64,000 nucleotides of DNA from Neotamlana laminarinivorans (GCF_020523925.1 NZ_JAJAPW010000001.1:372001-436000), one strand, 5' to 3'; shown: positions 24,095-33,645, numbered from the stretch's first letter. Notes: generated by a model not told the origin, from the letters alone. Translations and numbers: made by a program.

Positions 24095-25663
24095 TTATTT
24101 GTTATTTTTTTTAATTCCGCCTAAATGTATACAATCTTTTAAATCTTGCATAGAATTAAAAGGTACTGGCACTTTATTATATTGGTAAGTTCCGCTTAAT
24201 TGTTTCGATAAGTTATGGTCGTCTACATTTACCTCAATATCATCCATAGTAAACTGGCAAGGGTGTTCGTATCCTGCGGCATGCGTAATTTCAAGAAATT
24301 CTTTTTTAAAAGTTGTAAAATATTGCGCTAGCCTTTCAGATTTTAAAGGTATATCAATACCTTTTTGTAGCCATTTGCTTTGTGTTGCTACTCCAGCAGG
24401 ACATCTGTTTGTATGGCAAACTTGCGCCTGTATACAACCAATACTCATCATGGCTTCTCTAGCAACATTTATACAATCTGTACCCATAGCAAATGCCATG
24501 GCAGCTTTTCCAGGAAAACCTAATTTACCACTACCAATAAATACAATGCGCTCGGTTAGGCCTCTTTCTTTAAACACTTTATATAAATCGCCAAAACCAT
24601 AAACCCAAGGTAACGATACGTGGTCGGCAAAACTTGGAGGTGCAGCACCTGTACCACCTTCACCACCATCAACTGTAATAAAATCGGGTCCTTTACCTGT
24701 TTTTTTCATTAAATCGGCTAATTCCTTCCATTGGTTTAGTTTCCCAATAGCTGCTTTTATACCAACAGGTAAACCAGTTTCTTCGGCAATTAGCTCTATA
24801 AAATCAACCATTTCTTTTACATTAGAAAAAGCAGAATGATTTGGAGGCGAAAGTACATCTTGCCCCATAGGGACATGGCGTATTTCAGATATTTCTTTTG
24901 TTATTTTACTAGCAGGTAAAACACCACCTTTACCGGGTTTTGCACCTTGTGATAATTTTACTTCAATAGCTCGTATAAACGGATTTTTTTCAACTAATGT
25001 CTTTAATTTTTCTAAAGAAAAACTTCCATCATCAGCTCTAACACCAAAATAACCTGTACCAATGTGAAAAACCACATCGCCGCCATTGCTATGGTACGGA
25101 GATAAGCCGCCTTCTCCAGTGTTGTGGTATGCATCAGCTATAGCAACACCTTTGTTTAACGATTCTATGGCTTTTGCAGATAACGAACCAAAACTCATAG
25201 CAGATACATTAATTATTGAAGCTGGTCTGTAAGGTTTTTTACGTTTGTTAAACTCACCCATAACTTTTGCACAGGGTAAAAAAGACTTGTCTAAAGCATT
25301 TGGATGCTTTTTATCAATTTTAAACGGGAACATAGCGTTGTTAATAAAAATGTGCTGATGTGCGTAAATGTCGCGATCTGTACCAAAGCCCTCATAATTA
25401 TTTTCTTTTTTTGCAGAAGCATAAATCCAACCACGTTCTATTCTGTTAAAAGGCAGTTCTTCTCGGTTGTTGGCAACTAAATATTGTCTAAGTTCAGGAC
25501 CAATACTTTCCAACCAATACCTAAAGTGCCCTACAATGGGGAAATTATGACTAATAGTATGAGAGCGTTGAATAAAAATATCGCGAATTGCAACAATAAT
25601 CAGTATTATTAAAACCCATGCCCACCAAGAAATGCTTGATAAAAAATCTAAAATAACTGTCAT
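24095..25663 (-). CDS. FMN-binding glutamate synthase family protein (membrane-anchored)
   Basis: 522 residues with an N-terminal membrane segment (SWWAWVLIILIIVAIRDIF, about 11-29). The rest is the FMN/iron-sulfur barrel domain of the glutamate synthase large subunit: HNTGEGGLSPYH, QGAKPGKGGVLPASKI, TVDGGEGGTGAAPPSFADH, CINVAREAMMSIGC and CHTNRCPAGVATQ, the last holding the cysteines expected to bind the 3Fe-4S cluster. It lacks the glutaminase and C-terminal beta-helix domains of GltB, so it belongs to the stand-alone YerD-like group whose physiological reaction is not settled. It is followed at 4 bp by the membrane protein gene at 23572. A divergent AsmA-like gene starts 74 bp away. Confidence 0.85.
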   Translation of the reverse strand: MTVILDFLSSISWWAWVLIILIIVAIRDIFIQRSHTISHNFPIVGHFRYWLESIGPELRQYLVANNREELPFNRIERGWIYASAKKENNYEGFGTDRDIYAHQHIFINNAMFPFKIDKKHPNALDKSFLPCAKVMGEFNKRKKPYRPASIINVSAMSFGSLSAKAIESLNKGVAIADAYHNTGEGGLSPYHSNGGDVVFHIGTGYFGVRADDGSFSLEKLKTLVEKNPFIRAIEVKLSQGAKPGKGGVLPASKITKEISEIRHVPMGQDVLSPPNHSAFSNVKEMVDFIELIAEETGLPVGIKAAIGKLNQWKELADLMKKTGKGPDFITVDGGEGGTGAAPPSFADHVSLPWVYGFGDLYKVFKERGLTERIVFIGSGKLGFPGKAAMAFAMGTDCINVAREAMMSIGCIQAQVCHTNRCPAGVATQSKWLQKGIDIPLKSERLAQYFTTFKKEFLEITHAAGYEHPCQFTMDDIEVNVDDHNLSKQLSGTYQYNKVPVPFNSMQDLKDCIHLGGIKKNNK

Positions 25664-25701
25664 TTTTCTTTCTTTAAAAAGTAAAGATATTTTAAAATAA
25701 A

Positions 25702-25732
25702 TTGTTCCCCAAGAAACGAAAACATATCTTTA
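25702..25732 (+). promoter_or_regulatory. candidate Bacteroidetes-type promoter for the AsmA-like gene
   Basis: TTG (25702-25704), 20-bp spacer, TATCTTTA (25725-25732), one mismatch to TAnnTTTG. The start codon at 25737 is only 4 bp beyond the box, so the transcript would be leaderless or nearly so. Confidence 0.4.
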
Positions 25733-25736
25733 TAAA

Positions 25737-27281
25737 ATGCAATTAAATTTTAAAAAAACATCACTTTTTTTAGCTGGTTTTATAGGGTTAATTACAATTA
25801 TCACAATTATTTTAAATTTTATTATTTCGAATAAAATAAAAACTACTATATCTGAATTACCTAGCCATATTGAAGTAACTTATGAAGATGTAAGCACGAA
25901 TATTTGGTTTGGTAGTTTTTACATACAACATCCAATAATTGTTGTTAAAGGTCAAAATACAAATGAAAATTTATTAGAAACTGAAGCCAAACAGTTTAAA
26001 TTAGAAGGGTTTAGCTTATGGAAATATTTTTGGGATAAAAAAATAGACATTGAAACCATTGGTATTAATAACTCAGTATCCAAAATACTATATGATTCAT
26101 ATTTAAAAGAAAATGATTATGGGAGTGAGTCATCAAAGTATTTAAAAAACAATTTTTTAATTAATCATATTTATTTAAATGATGCTAACGTATTAGTAAA
26201 AAATGTTGAAAATGATTCTATAATTTTTAGCGTTTCTAGTTTAAATTCAACTGCTAAAGAGTTTGAAATTGATGATTCGAATGTTAATTATCAAAATTTT
26301 GTTTTACAAGGGAGTGAAATGTTTTTTGCCGTTAATGAGTTTGAAAACTTGAATGTATCAGAATTTAATATATCAAATAATAAAATAATATTACACAATG
26401 TAGGTTTAAATACTAAATATTCTAAAACGCAATTATCGTCAATTTTAAATAAGGAACGCGATCATATTAAAGCAAATTTTAATGAAATATTATTGAGTGA
26501 ATTAGATTTAAAGTTTAATAAAGGTTTTGGTTTGTCTGCAAAAACAAGTGAAATTAATACGCCTAAAGTTGAAGTGTTTAGAAATAAATTATTGCCAGAC
26601 GATTTTAAAACAAAACCTTTGCACTCAAAGCTTTTGCGAGATTTAAACTTTAATTTAAATATTGATGACTTAAAAATTAGCGACGGACAAATAACTTATT
26701 TTGAAAAAGTTAATAACGATAATAAAACACCTGGAACTATTAGATTTGATAATTTAAATGCGCAAATAAATAATTTAGGAAATGTAAATACCCTGAAACC
26801 GCTAAGTATTGAGGTTGATGCATTGTTTATGCAAGAATCTGTTTGTCATGTTGATTGGCATTTTAAAGTTGCAGACACTACTGATGCTTTTGTGTTTAAG
26901 GCTGATATAAAAAACTTAAATGCTTCAAAAATAAATCAATTCATTGAGCCAAATTTAAAAGTGAAACTAAAGGGGGAGTTGCAGCAAACTTATTTTTCTG
27001 TATATGGTAATAACAATATTTCGAATACAGATTTAAAAATTAAGTACAATAACTTTGAAGTATCTGTTTTAAAAGAAAATGGCAAAGAAAAACGTAAGTT
27101 ATTATCTGGCTTAGTTAATTTATTTGTGTTAAAAAACACTAACGATAACTCCGATAATTTCCGTTACGGTAAAGCCGAAAATATTATACGAGAAAAAAAC
27201 AAATCTGTATTTAATTATATATGGTTAAATACTAAACAAGGTTTGTTGTCTGCCATGACTGGTAGAGAAAAAGGAGATTAA
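25737..27281 (+). CDS. AsmA/DUF748-like inner-membrane-anchored protein
   Basis: 514 residues with an N-terminal membrane helix (about residues 9-29). A large soluble region follows with repeated beta-strand patterns and an early segment, LPSHIEVTYEDVSTNIWFGS, reminiscent of AsmA-family openings. The middle LRDLNFNLNIDDLKISDGQITYFEKVN and TIRFDNLNAQINNLG recall DUF748/AsmA repeats (intimate beta-groove proteins). Related proteins are implicated in outer-membrane biogenesis or lipid transport. No catalytic motif. It ends 4 bp into the convergent M20 hydrolase gene. The DUF748-like call rests on pattern alone. Confidence 0.55.
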   Translation: MQLNFKKTSLFLAGFIGLITIITIILNFIISNKIKTTISELPSHIEVTYEDVSTNIWFGSFYIQHPIIVVKGQNTNENLLETEAKQFKLEGFSLWKYFWDKKIDIETIGINNSVSKILYDSYLKENDYGSESSKYLKNNFLINHIYLNDANVLVKNVENDSIIFSVSSLNSTAKEFEIDDSNVNYQNFVLQGSEMFFAVNEFENLNVSEFNISNNKIILHNVGLNTKYSKTQLSSILNKERDHIKANFNEILLSELDLKFNKGFGLSAKTSEINTPKVEVFRNKLLPDDFKTKPLHSKLLRDLNFNLNIDDLKISDGQITYFEKVNNDNKTPGTIRFDNLNAQINNLGNVNTLKPLSIEVDALFMQESVCHVDWHFKVADTTDAFVFKADIKNLNASKINQFIEPNLKVKLKGELQQTYFSVYGNNNISNTDLKIKYNNFEVSVLKENGKEKRKLLSGLVNLFVLKNTNDNSDNFRYGKAENIIREKNKSVFNYIWLNTKQGLLSAMTGREKGD

Positions 27282-28555
27282 TTATTTAAATAATCAAATG
27301 TTAACTCAATAAAAGTTTTTACTCCTAATAATAAGCCACTTTCATCTATATAAAAATCAGGAGTATGGTGTGGGGCGGCTTTCTCTGAAGGAACATCAAC
27401 GGGTTTTCCTCCTAAGAAAAAATATAATCCAGGTACTTCTTTAGCAAAAAACGAAAAATCTTCGGCTCCTGTAACTGCTTTGGTGAGTAATACATTACTT
27501 TCTCCTGCCACTTTTTGTAATGTAGGTAGCATTTGTGCGGTTAATTCAGGGTTATTATATGTAATAGGGTAACCTTTTTCTATTTCAATAGTGGCCTCAG
27601 CCCTGTAAGCTTTTGCTATTGCAGGAACCATTTCTTTCATTCTTTCATTAATCTGTTTTTGCATATCGTAATCTAAGGTTCTTATAGTGCCAATCATTTC
27701 AGCACTTTCAGGAATAATATTGCTTCTTACGCCAGAATCAATTTTACCGACAGTAATAACTGCGGCCTCATTTGTTAATTCAGCCTCTCTACTAATTATA
27801 GTTTGTAATGCATCAATAATTTTAGCAGAAATCATAATTGGATCTATACCTCCCCAAGGTCTTGAACCATGCGATTGCTTCCCTTTCACATTTACCTTAA
27901 AAGATTGAGATGCTGCCATAATACCTCCTGGTTTGTAACTGATAGTTCCTACATCATTTCCTGCTGAAATATGTAAACCAAAAATAGCATCAACATCTGG
28001 GTTTTTTAAAACATTTTCTTTTACCATAAGTTCTGCACCACCTTCTTCACCTTCGGGAGCACCTTCTTCTGCTGGTTGAAATATAAATTTCACAGTACCT
28101 TTAATTTTGTCTTTGTTTTTAGATAAAATTTCTGCCACTCCCATTAAAATAGCAATGTGAGTATCGTGTCCGCAAGCATGCATAACACCAACATCTTTAC
28201 CTAAAAAAGTTGTTTTTACTTCAGATTTAAACGGTAAATTCGTTCTTTCTGTTACAGGCAATGCATCTATATCGGCTCTTAAAGCTAAAACTTTGCCATC
28301 TTCATTTCCCTTTAAAATACCAACAACACCTGTTTTAGCAACTCCAGTTGTAACTTCTAAGCCAAGATCTTTTAAATGTTTTGCAATTGTTTTTGCTGTA
28401 TTAAATTCACGATTAGATAATTCTGGATTTTCATGAAAGTATCTTCTCCATTTTATAACTTTTTCTTCAATATCATTGAAATCAGTTTTTAAATTACTTT
28501 GAGATAAAAGTGGGAGGTAAAAGCTTAAGCATAAAAGTGTAAGAATTATTTTCAT
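27278..28555 (-). CDS. M20 family amidohydrolase (M20D), secreted
   Basis: 425 residues with a signal peptide (MKIILTLLCLSFYLPLLSQS). Metal-binding and catalytic motifs of the M20D group are clear: VMHACGHDTHIAILMG (about 119-134), QPAEEGAPEGEEGG (about 160-173), GLHISAGNDVG, and C-terminal TGAEDFSFFAKEVPG with the last Asp-Glu region. M20D enzymes hydrolyse N-acyl amino acids, IAA conjugates or hippurate-like amides using two metal ions. Secretion to the periplasm is typical for Bacteroidetes homologues. The dimerisation domain (GKQSHGSRPWGGIDP) is present. Substrate not resolved. It overlaps the convergent AsmA-like gene by 4 bp. Confidence 0.9.
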   Translation of the reverse strand: MKIILTLLCLSFYLPLLSQSNLKTDFNDIEEKVIKWRRYFHENPELSNREFNTAKTIAKHLKDLGLEVTTGVAKTGVVGILKGNEDGKVLALRADIDALPVTERTNLPFKSEVKTTFLGKDVGVMHACGHDTHIAILMGVAEILSKNKDKIKGTVKFIFQPAEEGAPEGEEGGAELMVKENVLKNPDVDAIFGLHISAGNDVGTISYKPGGIMAASQSFKVNVKGKQSHGSRPWGGIDPIMISAKIIDALQTIISREAELTNEAAVITVGKIDSGVRSNIIPESAEMIGTIRTLDYDMQKQINERMKEMVPAIAKAYRAEATIEIEKGYPITYNNPELTAQMLPTLQKVAGESNVLLTKAVTGAEDFSFFAKEVPGLYFFLGGKPVDVPSEKAAPHHTPDFYIDESGLLLGVKTFIELTFDYLNN

Positions 28556-28707
28556 AAGAGCAATAATTTTATTTAAAAAATAAAAAGAATTAAAAAAGTA
28601 TCTTAAAGTTAAGTAAATAAATTTAAACTGTTTATAAATATTAATAAAACCCCTTAATTAAAAGCGAAACAATGGTTAATTTCACGCTTTTAAATTACTT
28701 GTAGATT

Positions 28708-31044
28708 TTGGAGAAATATTTAAGTCAGTTAAACGAAGCGCAATTAGCGCCAACCATACAAATTGAAGGCCCAATGATAGTTATTGCCGGTGCGGGCTCT
28801 GGTAAAACACGTGTACTTACTTTTAGAATTGCTTACATGATGAGTAAGGGCATAGACCCTTTTAATATACTAGCATTAACGTTTACCAATAAAGCCGCAC
28901 GCGAAATGAAAGAGCGTATCGCTAGCATAGTTGGGCAAAGCGAAGCTAAAAATTTATGGATGGGAACGTTTCACTCCGTGTTTGCTAAAATATTGCGTAT
29001 TGAAGCCGATAGGTTAGGTTACCCAAGTAATTTTACAATTTACGATACCCAAGATTCAGATCGTTTAATACGCGATATTATTAAAGAAATGAATTTGGAT
29101 AAAGATATTTATAAATACAAACAAGTTCGTTCTAGAATATCGTCTTATAAAAACAGTTTAATAACGGTTAGAGCATATTTTCAAAACCCAGAACTTATTG
29201 AAGCCGATACTATGGCACGACGCCCAAAAATGGGAGATATCTATAAAGAATATGTAGAACGCTGCTTTAAGGCCGGAGCTATGGATTTTGATGATTTATT
29301 GCTTAAAACCAACGAGCTTTTAACACGTTTTCCAGAAGTTTTAGCCAAATATCAAAATAGGTTTAAGTATATTTTGGTTGATGAGTATCAAGATACCAAC
29401 CACTCACAGTATTTAATAGTTCGAGCATTATCAGACAAGTTTCAAAATATATGCGTAGTTGGTGATGATGCGCAAAGTATTTATGCTTTCCGCGGGGCAA
29501 ATATTAATAACATTTTAAATTTCCAGAAAGATTATCACGATGTAAAAGTATTTCGTTTAGAACAAAATTATCGTTCTACTAAAAACATTGTAAATGCAGC
29601 AAATTCTGTAATAGATAAAAACCAAACCAAACTAGATAAAGTGGTTTGGACAGCCAATGATGATGGTGGAAAAATTATAGTTCATCGTTCGTTAACCGAT
29701 GCTGATGAAGGTCGCTACGTAGCAAGTACTATTTTTGATAATAAAATGAATCATCAGCTACCAAACAGTGATTTTGCCATTTTATACCGTACCAATGCAC
29801 AATCACGTTCTATTGAAGATGCTTTGCGTAAACGAGATATTCCGTATAGAATTTATGGAGGTTTATCCTTCTATCAGCGTAAAGAAATAAAAGATGTTTT
29901 ATCGTATTTAAGATTAATTATTAATCCAAAAGATGAAGAAGCTTTAAAACGCGTTATTAATTTTCCGCCCAGAGGTATTGGTCAAACAACTGTCGATAGG
30001 TTAATGGTAGCTGCAAATGGCTACAAACGTTCCATTTTTGAAGTTATGAAAAACATCGACAAAACCGATGTTAAAGTAAACTCTGGTACAAAACGAAAAC
30101 TTTTAGATTTTGTAACCTTAATTGAAAGTTTTCAGGTAATGAACCAAACTGCAGATGTGTTTGAACTTGCCGAATATGTTACCAAAACAAGCGGTTTAAT
30201 ACGCGAGTTTAACAAAGATGGAACGCCCGAAGGTGTTACCAGAATGGAAAACATCGAGGAGCTTTTAAATGGTATGAAGGACTTTGTTGAAGGCCAAAAA
30301 GAAATAGTTGATGCCACAGGATCTTTAGCCGAATTTTTAGAAGATGTTGCACTTTCTACCGATATGGATAACGATAAAGACGATGGTAATAAAGTTGCGT
30401 TAATGACGATTCACTTAGCCAAAGGTCTTGAGTTTCCGTATGTGTATATTGTTGGTTTAGAAGAAGATTTATTTCCAAGTGCCATGAGTATGAATACACG
30501 AAGTGAACTCGAAGAAGAGCGCCGTTTATTTTACGTAGCACTTACAAGAGCTGAAAAACAAGCGTATTTAACCTATGCTTTATCACGATATCGTTGGGGT
30601 AAATTGGTAGATTCTGAACCAAGTCGTTTTATTGAAGAAATAGATGAAGAATATTTAGAAATAGAAACACCTATTGAAGAACGCCGAATAAACCCAATGC
30701 TGTCGGCTGATATTTTTGGAGATGTGGAACCTAACAAGGTTCGTTTTAAACCGGCTAAACAAGTAAAACTTCAAAAAGGTACTACAAAAAAAACAGCCGA
30801 AAAATATCAAGCACCAACACCTAAAAATTTAAAACCTGTAGCTAGTAGTAGTTCTGGTACAGGAAGCCCAAATTTATTCGATAACAAAATAGCCGTTGGT
30901 AATAAAGTAAAACATAATCGATTTGGTACCGGAGAAATTATAAAAATTGAAGGCACAGGTCCAGACACTAAAGCCGAAATTAAATTTCAAGTAGGTGTTA
31001 AAAAATTATTATTGCGCTTTGCAAAGTTAGAAGTAATAGGCTAG
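28708..31044 (+). CDS. UvrD/PcrA-type ATP-dependent DNA helicase
   Basis: 778 residues, superfamily 1A. Motifs: LNEAQLAPT (Q motif), AGAGSGKTR (about 27-35), ALTFTNKAAREMKER, DEYQDTNHSQ (about 225), GDDAQSIYAFRGA, LEQNYRST, VALMTIHLAKGLEFPYVY and EERRLFYVALTRAEK. A C-terminal Tudor-like tail (VGNKVKHNRFGTGEIIKIEG) is typical of PcrA and UvrD and mediates RNA-polymerase contact. Roles are nucleotide-excision repair and removal of stalled polymerase or RecA filaments. Translation must start at TTG 28708: a stop (TAG) lies two codons upstream, and the next methionine would remove the Q motif. Confidence 0.95.
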   Translation: MEKYLSQLNEAQLAPTIQIEGPMIVIAGAGSGKTRVLTFRIAYMMSKGIDPFNILALTFTNKAAREMKERIASIVGQSEAKNLWMGTFHSVFAKILRIEADRLGYPSNFTIYDTQDSDRLIRDIIKEMNLDKDIYKYKQVRSRISSYKNSLITVRAYFQNPELIEADTMARRPKMGDIYKEYVERCFKAGAMDFDDLLLKTNELLTRFPEVLAKYQNRFKYILVDEYQDTNHSQYLIVRALSDKFQNICVVGDDAQSIYAFRGANINNILNFQKDYHDVKVFRLEQNYRSTKNIVNAANSVIDKNQTKLDKVVWTANDDGGKIIVHRSLTDADEGRYVASTIFDNKMNHQLPNSDFAILYRTNAQSRSIEDALRKRDIPYRIYGGLSFYQRKEIKDVLSYLRLIINPKDEEALKRVINFPPRGIGQTTVDRLMVAANGYKRSIFEVMKNIDKTDVKVNSGTKRKLLDFVTLIESFQVMNQTADVFELAEYVTKTSGLIREFNKDGTPEGVTRMENIEELLNGMKDFVEGQKEIVDATGSLAEFLEDVALSTDMDNDKDDGNKVALMTIHLAKGLEFPYVYIVGLEEDLFPSAMSMNTRSELEEERRLFYVALTRAEKQAYLTYALSRYRWGKLVDSEPSRFIEEIDEEYLEIETPIEERRINPMLSADIFGDVEPNKVRFKPAKQVKLQKGTTKKTAEKYQAPTPKNLKPVASSSSGTGSPNLFDNKIAVGNKVKHNRFGTGEIIKIEGTGPDTKAEIKFQVGVKKLLLRFAKLEVIG

Positions 31045-31103
31045 AACAAAACTAAACTTTTAGTGTACTGTTAAATTGTTGTTAAGTACGAATGTTTTTA
31101 TGG

Positions 31104-31131
31104 GGTTATACATCTAATACAATGTATAACC
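31104..31131. promoter_or_regulatory. 10-bp perfect inverted repeat upstream of the Gly-rich secreted protein gene
   Basis: GGTTATACAT-CTAATACA-ATGTATAACC ends 14 bp before the ATG at 31146. No T-run follows, so it does not look like a terminator for the helicase gene. It could be an operator or a leader hairpin. Confidence 0.5.
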
Positions 31132-31145
31132 ATTAAAATATATGT

Positions 31146-31823
31146 ATGAAAGCATTTTTAACTTTAGTAATAATTTTAAGTTTTAAGTTAGTTGTTGCAC
31201 AACCCGGAGGCGGAGGTATGATGGGCGGTGGCGGCATGAGAGGTGGTGGTCAAGGCGGACAACAAACCCAAGAACGCCAAGAAATACCAGATTTTGATGC
31301 CGCTAAAGTAGCTGGTATTTTTAATTATGATGATACCGAAGTTTTAAAAAAAATAAAACTTAAAAAGAAAGAGGCAAATCTTATATTAGAGGTTAGAAAA
31401 GCAATTAATACTTATAATGTTAGAGTTAACGAAATAGCACTTTTAAATAAAGATAATTTCGATACTTTAAATGTTTATGTAAATGCTGTTCGCGAATCAC
31501 AAAAATCTAATCGTGGTCAAAACCAATCAACTAATCGTAATAGTGAACAAAATAGGGAAGATGACCCTATGTTTAAGGTTATGGAACTCGCAAAAGAAAA
31601 AATTGAGCCAGTAAAGGCATTGGTTTTAGAGGAAGAAGAAAAACTTAACCAACAAATGCTTACGCTTTTAGATGATAAAAAGTACAATAAGTGGTTAGAT
31701 TATCAAGAAGAAATAAAAGAAGCTTTAATACCGCAGCGTCCAGAGCGTAACGATTCTGGTATGCAAGGTGGTGGCGGACAAGGAGGCTCCGGAGGTGGAG
31801 GCATGATGAGAGGTGGTTTTTAA
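31146..31823 (+). CDS. secreted Gly-rich protein with helical core, unknown function
   Basis: 225 residues with a signal peptide (MKAFLTLVIILSFKLVVAQ). Immediately after the cleavage site is a Gly/Met/Gln-rich stretch (PGGGGMMGGGGMRGGGQGG), and the C-terminus repeats the style (GGGGQGGSGGGGMMRGGF). Between them lies a helical, charged core (residues about 55-195). Segments such as KKEANLILEVRKAINTYN and ALVLEEEEKLNQQMLTLL resemble the Spy/CpxP-like periplasmic proteins common in Bacteroidetes, in which a helical hairpin carries an LTxxQ motif. No clear LTxxQ is present, so this is an analogy only. Preceded by a perfect inverted repeat. Monocistronic by spacing. Confidence 0.65.
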   Translation: MKAFLTLVIILSFKLVVAQPGGGGMMGGGGMRGGGQGGQQTQERQEIPDFDAAKVAGIFNYDDTEVLKKIKLKKKEANLILEVRKAINTYNVRVNEIALLNKDNFDTLNVYVNAVRESQKSNRGQNQSTNRNSEQNREDDPMFKVMELAKEKIEPVKALVLEEEEKLNQQMLTLLDDKKYNKWLDYQEEIKEALIPQRPERNDSGMQGGGGQGGSGGGGMMRGGF

Positions 31824-31978
31824 AACCAAACGCACTTAAGTTACAAATACTCAATACAAGCTATACCATTCTATTTTTGGTAAGTTGTGTATTGGGTATT
31901 TTTTATTTAATTAATCTTAAATTAGGCTATAATTTTATTTAAAAAAGTAGTAATTTGAAAAATAAATACTTTTAAATT

Positions 31979-32599
31979 GTGGCCGAATTCATTAAAATAT
32001 ACGAAGAAAACCCTAATGCTAGAGAAATAGCAAAGGTTGTAAATGTTTTAAAACGAGGTGGTTTAATAATTTATCCTACCGATACGGTTTATGGTTTGGG
32101 TTGCGATATTACTAATATAAAAGCTTTAGAACGAGTAGCCCGAATTAAAGGTGTAAAGCTAGAAAAAGCTAATTTTTCCTTTATTTGTCAAGATTTAAGT
32201 AATTTAAGCGATTACGTAAAACAAATTGATACTTCTGTATTTAAAATTTTAAAGCGAAATTTACCAGGGCCATATACCTTTATTTTACCAGGCTCCAAAC
32301 AGTTACCAAACCCTTTTAAAAAACGAAAAACTGTAGGTATTCGCATACCCGATAACAATATAGCTTTAGAAATTGTTAAAGCATTAGGTAACCCAATAAT
32401 TTCAACATCTATTCACGATGATGATGAAATAATTGAGTACACCACAGATCCAGAATTAATTCTTGAAAAATGGGACAATATAGTTGACTTAGTTATTGAT
32501 GGCGGTTATGGAGATAATACACCATCAACAGTAATTGATTTATCTGATGGCGAACCTGTTTTAGTACGTGAAGGAAAAGGAGATATTGATATTTATTAA
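31979..32599 (+). CDS. L-threonylcarbamoyladenylate synthase family protein (Sua5/YciO/YrdC)
   Basis: 206 residues of the YrdC fold: GGLIIYPTDTVYGLGCDI (about 30-47), KPxxANFSF-type segment EKANFSFICQDL, KRNLPGPYTFILPG and TVGIRIPDNN, ending with the usual STVIDLSDGEPVLVREGKGD. YrdC/Sua5 proteins make threonylcarbamoyl-AMP for the t6A37 modification of ANN-decoding tRNAs. The length and IPTDTVYGLG / LPGPYTFIL pattern fit the YciO-like branch as well as TsaC, and the branch is not separable by eye. Translation starts at GTG 31979: no ATG lies upstream in frame before a stop, and the N-terminus MAEFIKIYEENPN is family-like. No C-terminal Sua5 domain. Confidence 0.88.
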   Translation: MAEFIKIYEENPNAREIAKVVNVLKRGGLIIYPTDTVYGLGCDITNIKALERVARIKGVKLEKANFSFICQDLSNLSDYVKQIDTSVFKILKRNLPGPYTFILPGSKQLPNPFKKRKTVGIRIPDNNIALEIVKALGNPIISTSIHDDDEIIEYTTDPELILEKWDNIVDLVIDGGYGDNTPSTVIDLSDGEPVLVREGKGDIDIY

Positions 32600-32806
32600 G
32601 TTGTTTATATGTAGGTTGAAGTCTTTTATTTGTTTCAAGTAGTGAAATTATCGTTAAAACCAATCATATTATTAATTATTAAAAATTGAATTTAGTAGAG
32701 TTGGGGTTAATTCTGTAGGATTATTCATGTGTCATAGTAAGATTTATGATGAAATATTGAAGCAGAAATTAATCAACTTGACACAACAACATTAAAATAC
32801 AAAACC

Positions 32807-33505
32807 ATGACAACAACTATAGTAGTAATTATTGTTTCGGGAGCTTTAATAATTGGTGCAGTTTGGGGTATTTATGGTAATTTATCTAAAAAACTAGAGG
32901 GCTTTTTAGTAGCATTAGCAGGTGGAGCTCTTTTGGTTTCTGCATTACTTGAGTTAATTAATCCTGCACTTGAACAAAACTCGGTTTTAATAACGCTAAC
33001 TATTGTTTTTGCGGGCGCTATAGTTTTTACTGTTTTAGATTATTTAATTAAAGAAAAATGGGGAAGTAAAAGCGGTGGCGGTTTACTTGCTGCAATTACC
33101 TTGGATGGTATTCCAGAAAATTTAGCTATGGGCGTTGCGCTTATTGGGGCAGAACCATTATCTGTGGCTGCATTAGCGGGCTCAATATTTTTATCTAATT
33201 TGCCCGAAGCTGCTGGTGGTGCTAAGGAAATGGCAGAAAATAGTGATTCGAAAAAGAAAATTTTGTGGCTTTGGATTATTACTGCGTTAATATTATCTGT
33301 ATCTGCAATTTTAGGGCATTTTTTATTAGCTGATGTTTCTAATGAATATTTAAATTACATTAAATGTTTTGCAGGTGGTGCGGTTGTAGCATCGTTAGCT
33401 TTAGAGGTGTTTCCTAAGGCTTTTAAAGAGGATAAATACTGGACTGGTTTAGCAACTGCTATTGGTTTAGTTCTGGCTTTGTTTTTAAATAGTTTAGGCG
33501 AATAA
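32807..33505 (+). CDS. ZIP family divalent metal transporter
   Basis: 232 residues with about seven to eight membrane segments. The metal-binding helix signature LDGIPENLAMGVALIG (about 97-112) and SNLPEAAGGAKEMAENS (about 129-145) replace the HSxxD and HExP patterns of classical ZIPs with Asn/Asp/Glu. This is seen in many bacterial ZIP-like permeases and leaves metal selectivity open (zinc, iron or manganese). Located at the inner membrane. A structured RNA-like element (33551-33628) lies 45 bp after the stop codon in the same orientation, possibly as a 3'UTR. Upstream is a 207-bp gap without a clear gene. Confidence 0.85.
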   Translation: MTTTIVVIIVSGALIIGAVWGIYGNLSKKLEGFLVALAGGALLVSALLELINPALEQNSVLITLTIVFAGAIVFTVLDYLIKEKWGSKSGGGLLAAITLDGIPENLAMGVALIGAEPLSVAALAGSIFLSNLPEAAGGAKEMAENSDSKKKILWLWIITALILSVSAILGHFLLADVSNEYLNYIKCFAGGAVVASLALEVFPKAFKEDKYWTGLATAIGLVLALFLNSLGE

Positions 33506-33550
33506 AACTTTAAGGTTTTATTAGTAATATTTTTTAAGTTGTTTGGTTTC

Positions 33551-33628
33551 GCGTTAAGGATTGAGGCATTTGTTGGAGCTCCTCGCAGAGAGCGACTGCC
33601 GAAAGCCTGACCCGATAGGGAAACGCCC
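33551..33628 (+). ncRNA. Flavo-1-like structured RNA element, copy A
   Basis: The element has closing arms GCGTT and AACGC, then GGATTG, a short central hairpin, and a conserved 3' block, CGAAAGCCTGACCC with GGGAAACGCCC. CATTTG and CAAATG also pair at its base. The same 5' and 3' blocks occur at 59247-59359 around a different hairpin. From memory this pattern resembles the Flavo-1 RNA motif described in Flavobacteria; the family name needs a covariance search. It lies downstream of the ZIP gene in the same orientation. Confidence 0.6.
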
Positions 33629-33645
33629 AAATGATTTACAGCATA

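Noticed and set aside
29490-29510. GC-rich CTTTCCGCGGGG in uvrD as a third palindrome copy
   Set aside because: It is explained by the conserved YAFRGA motif codons and is not palindromic beyond the core.
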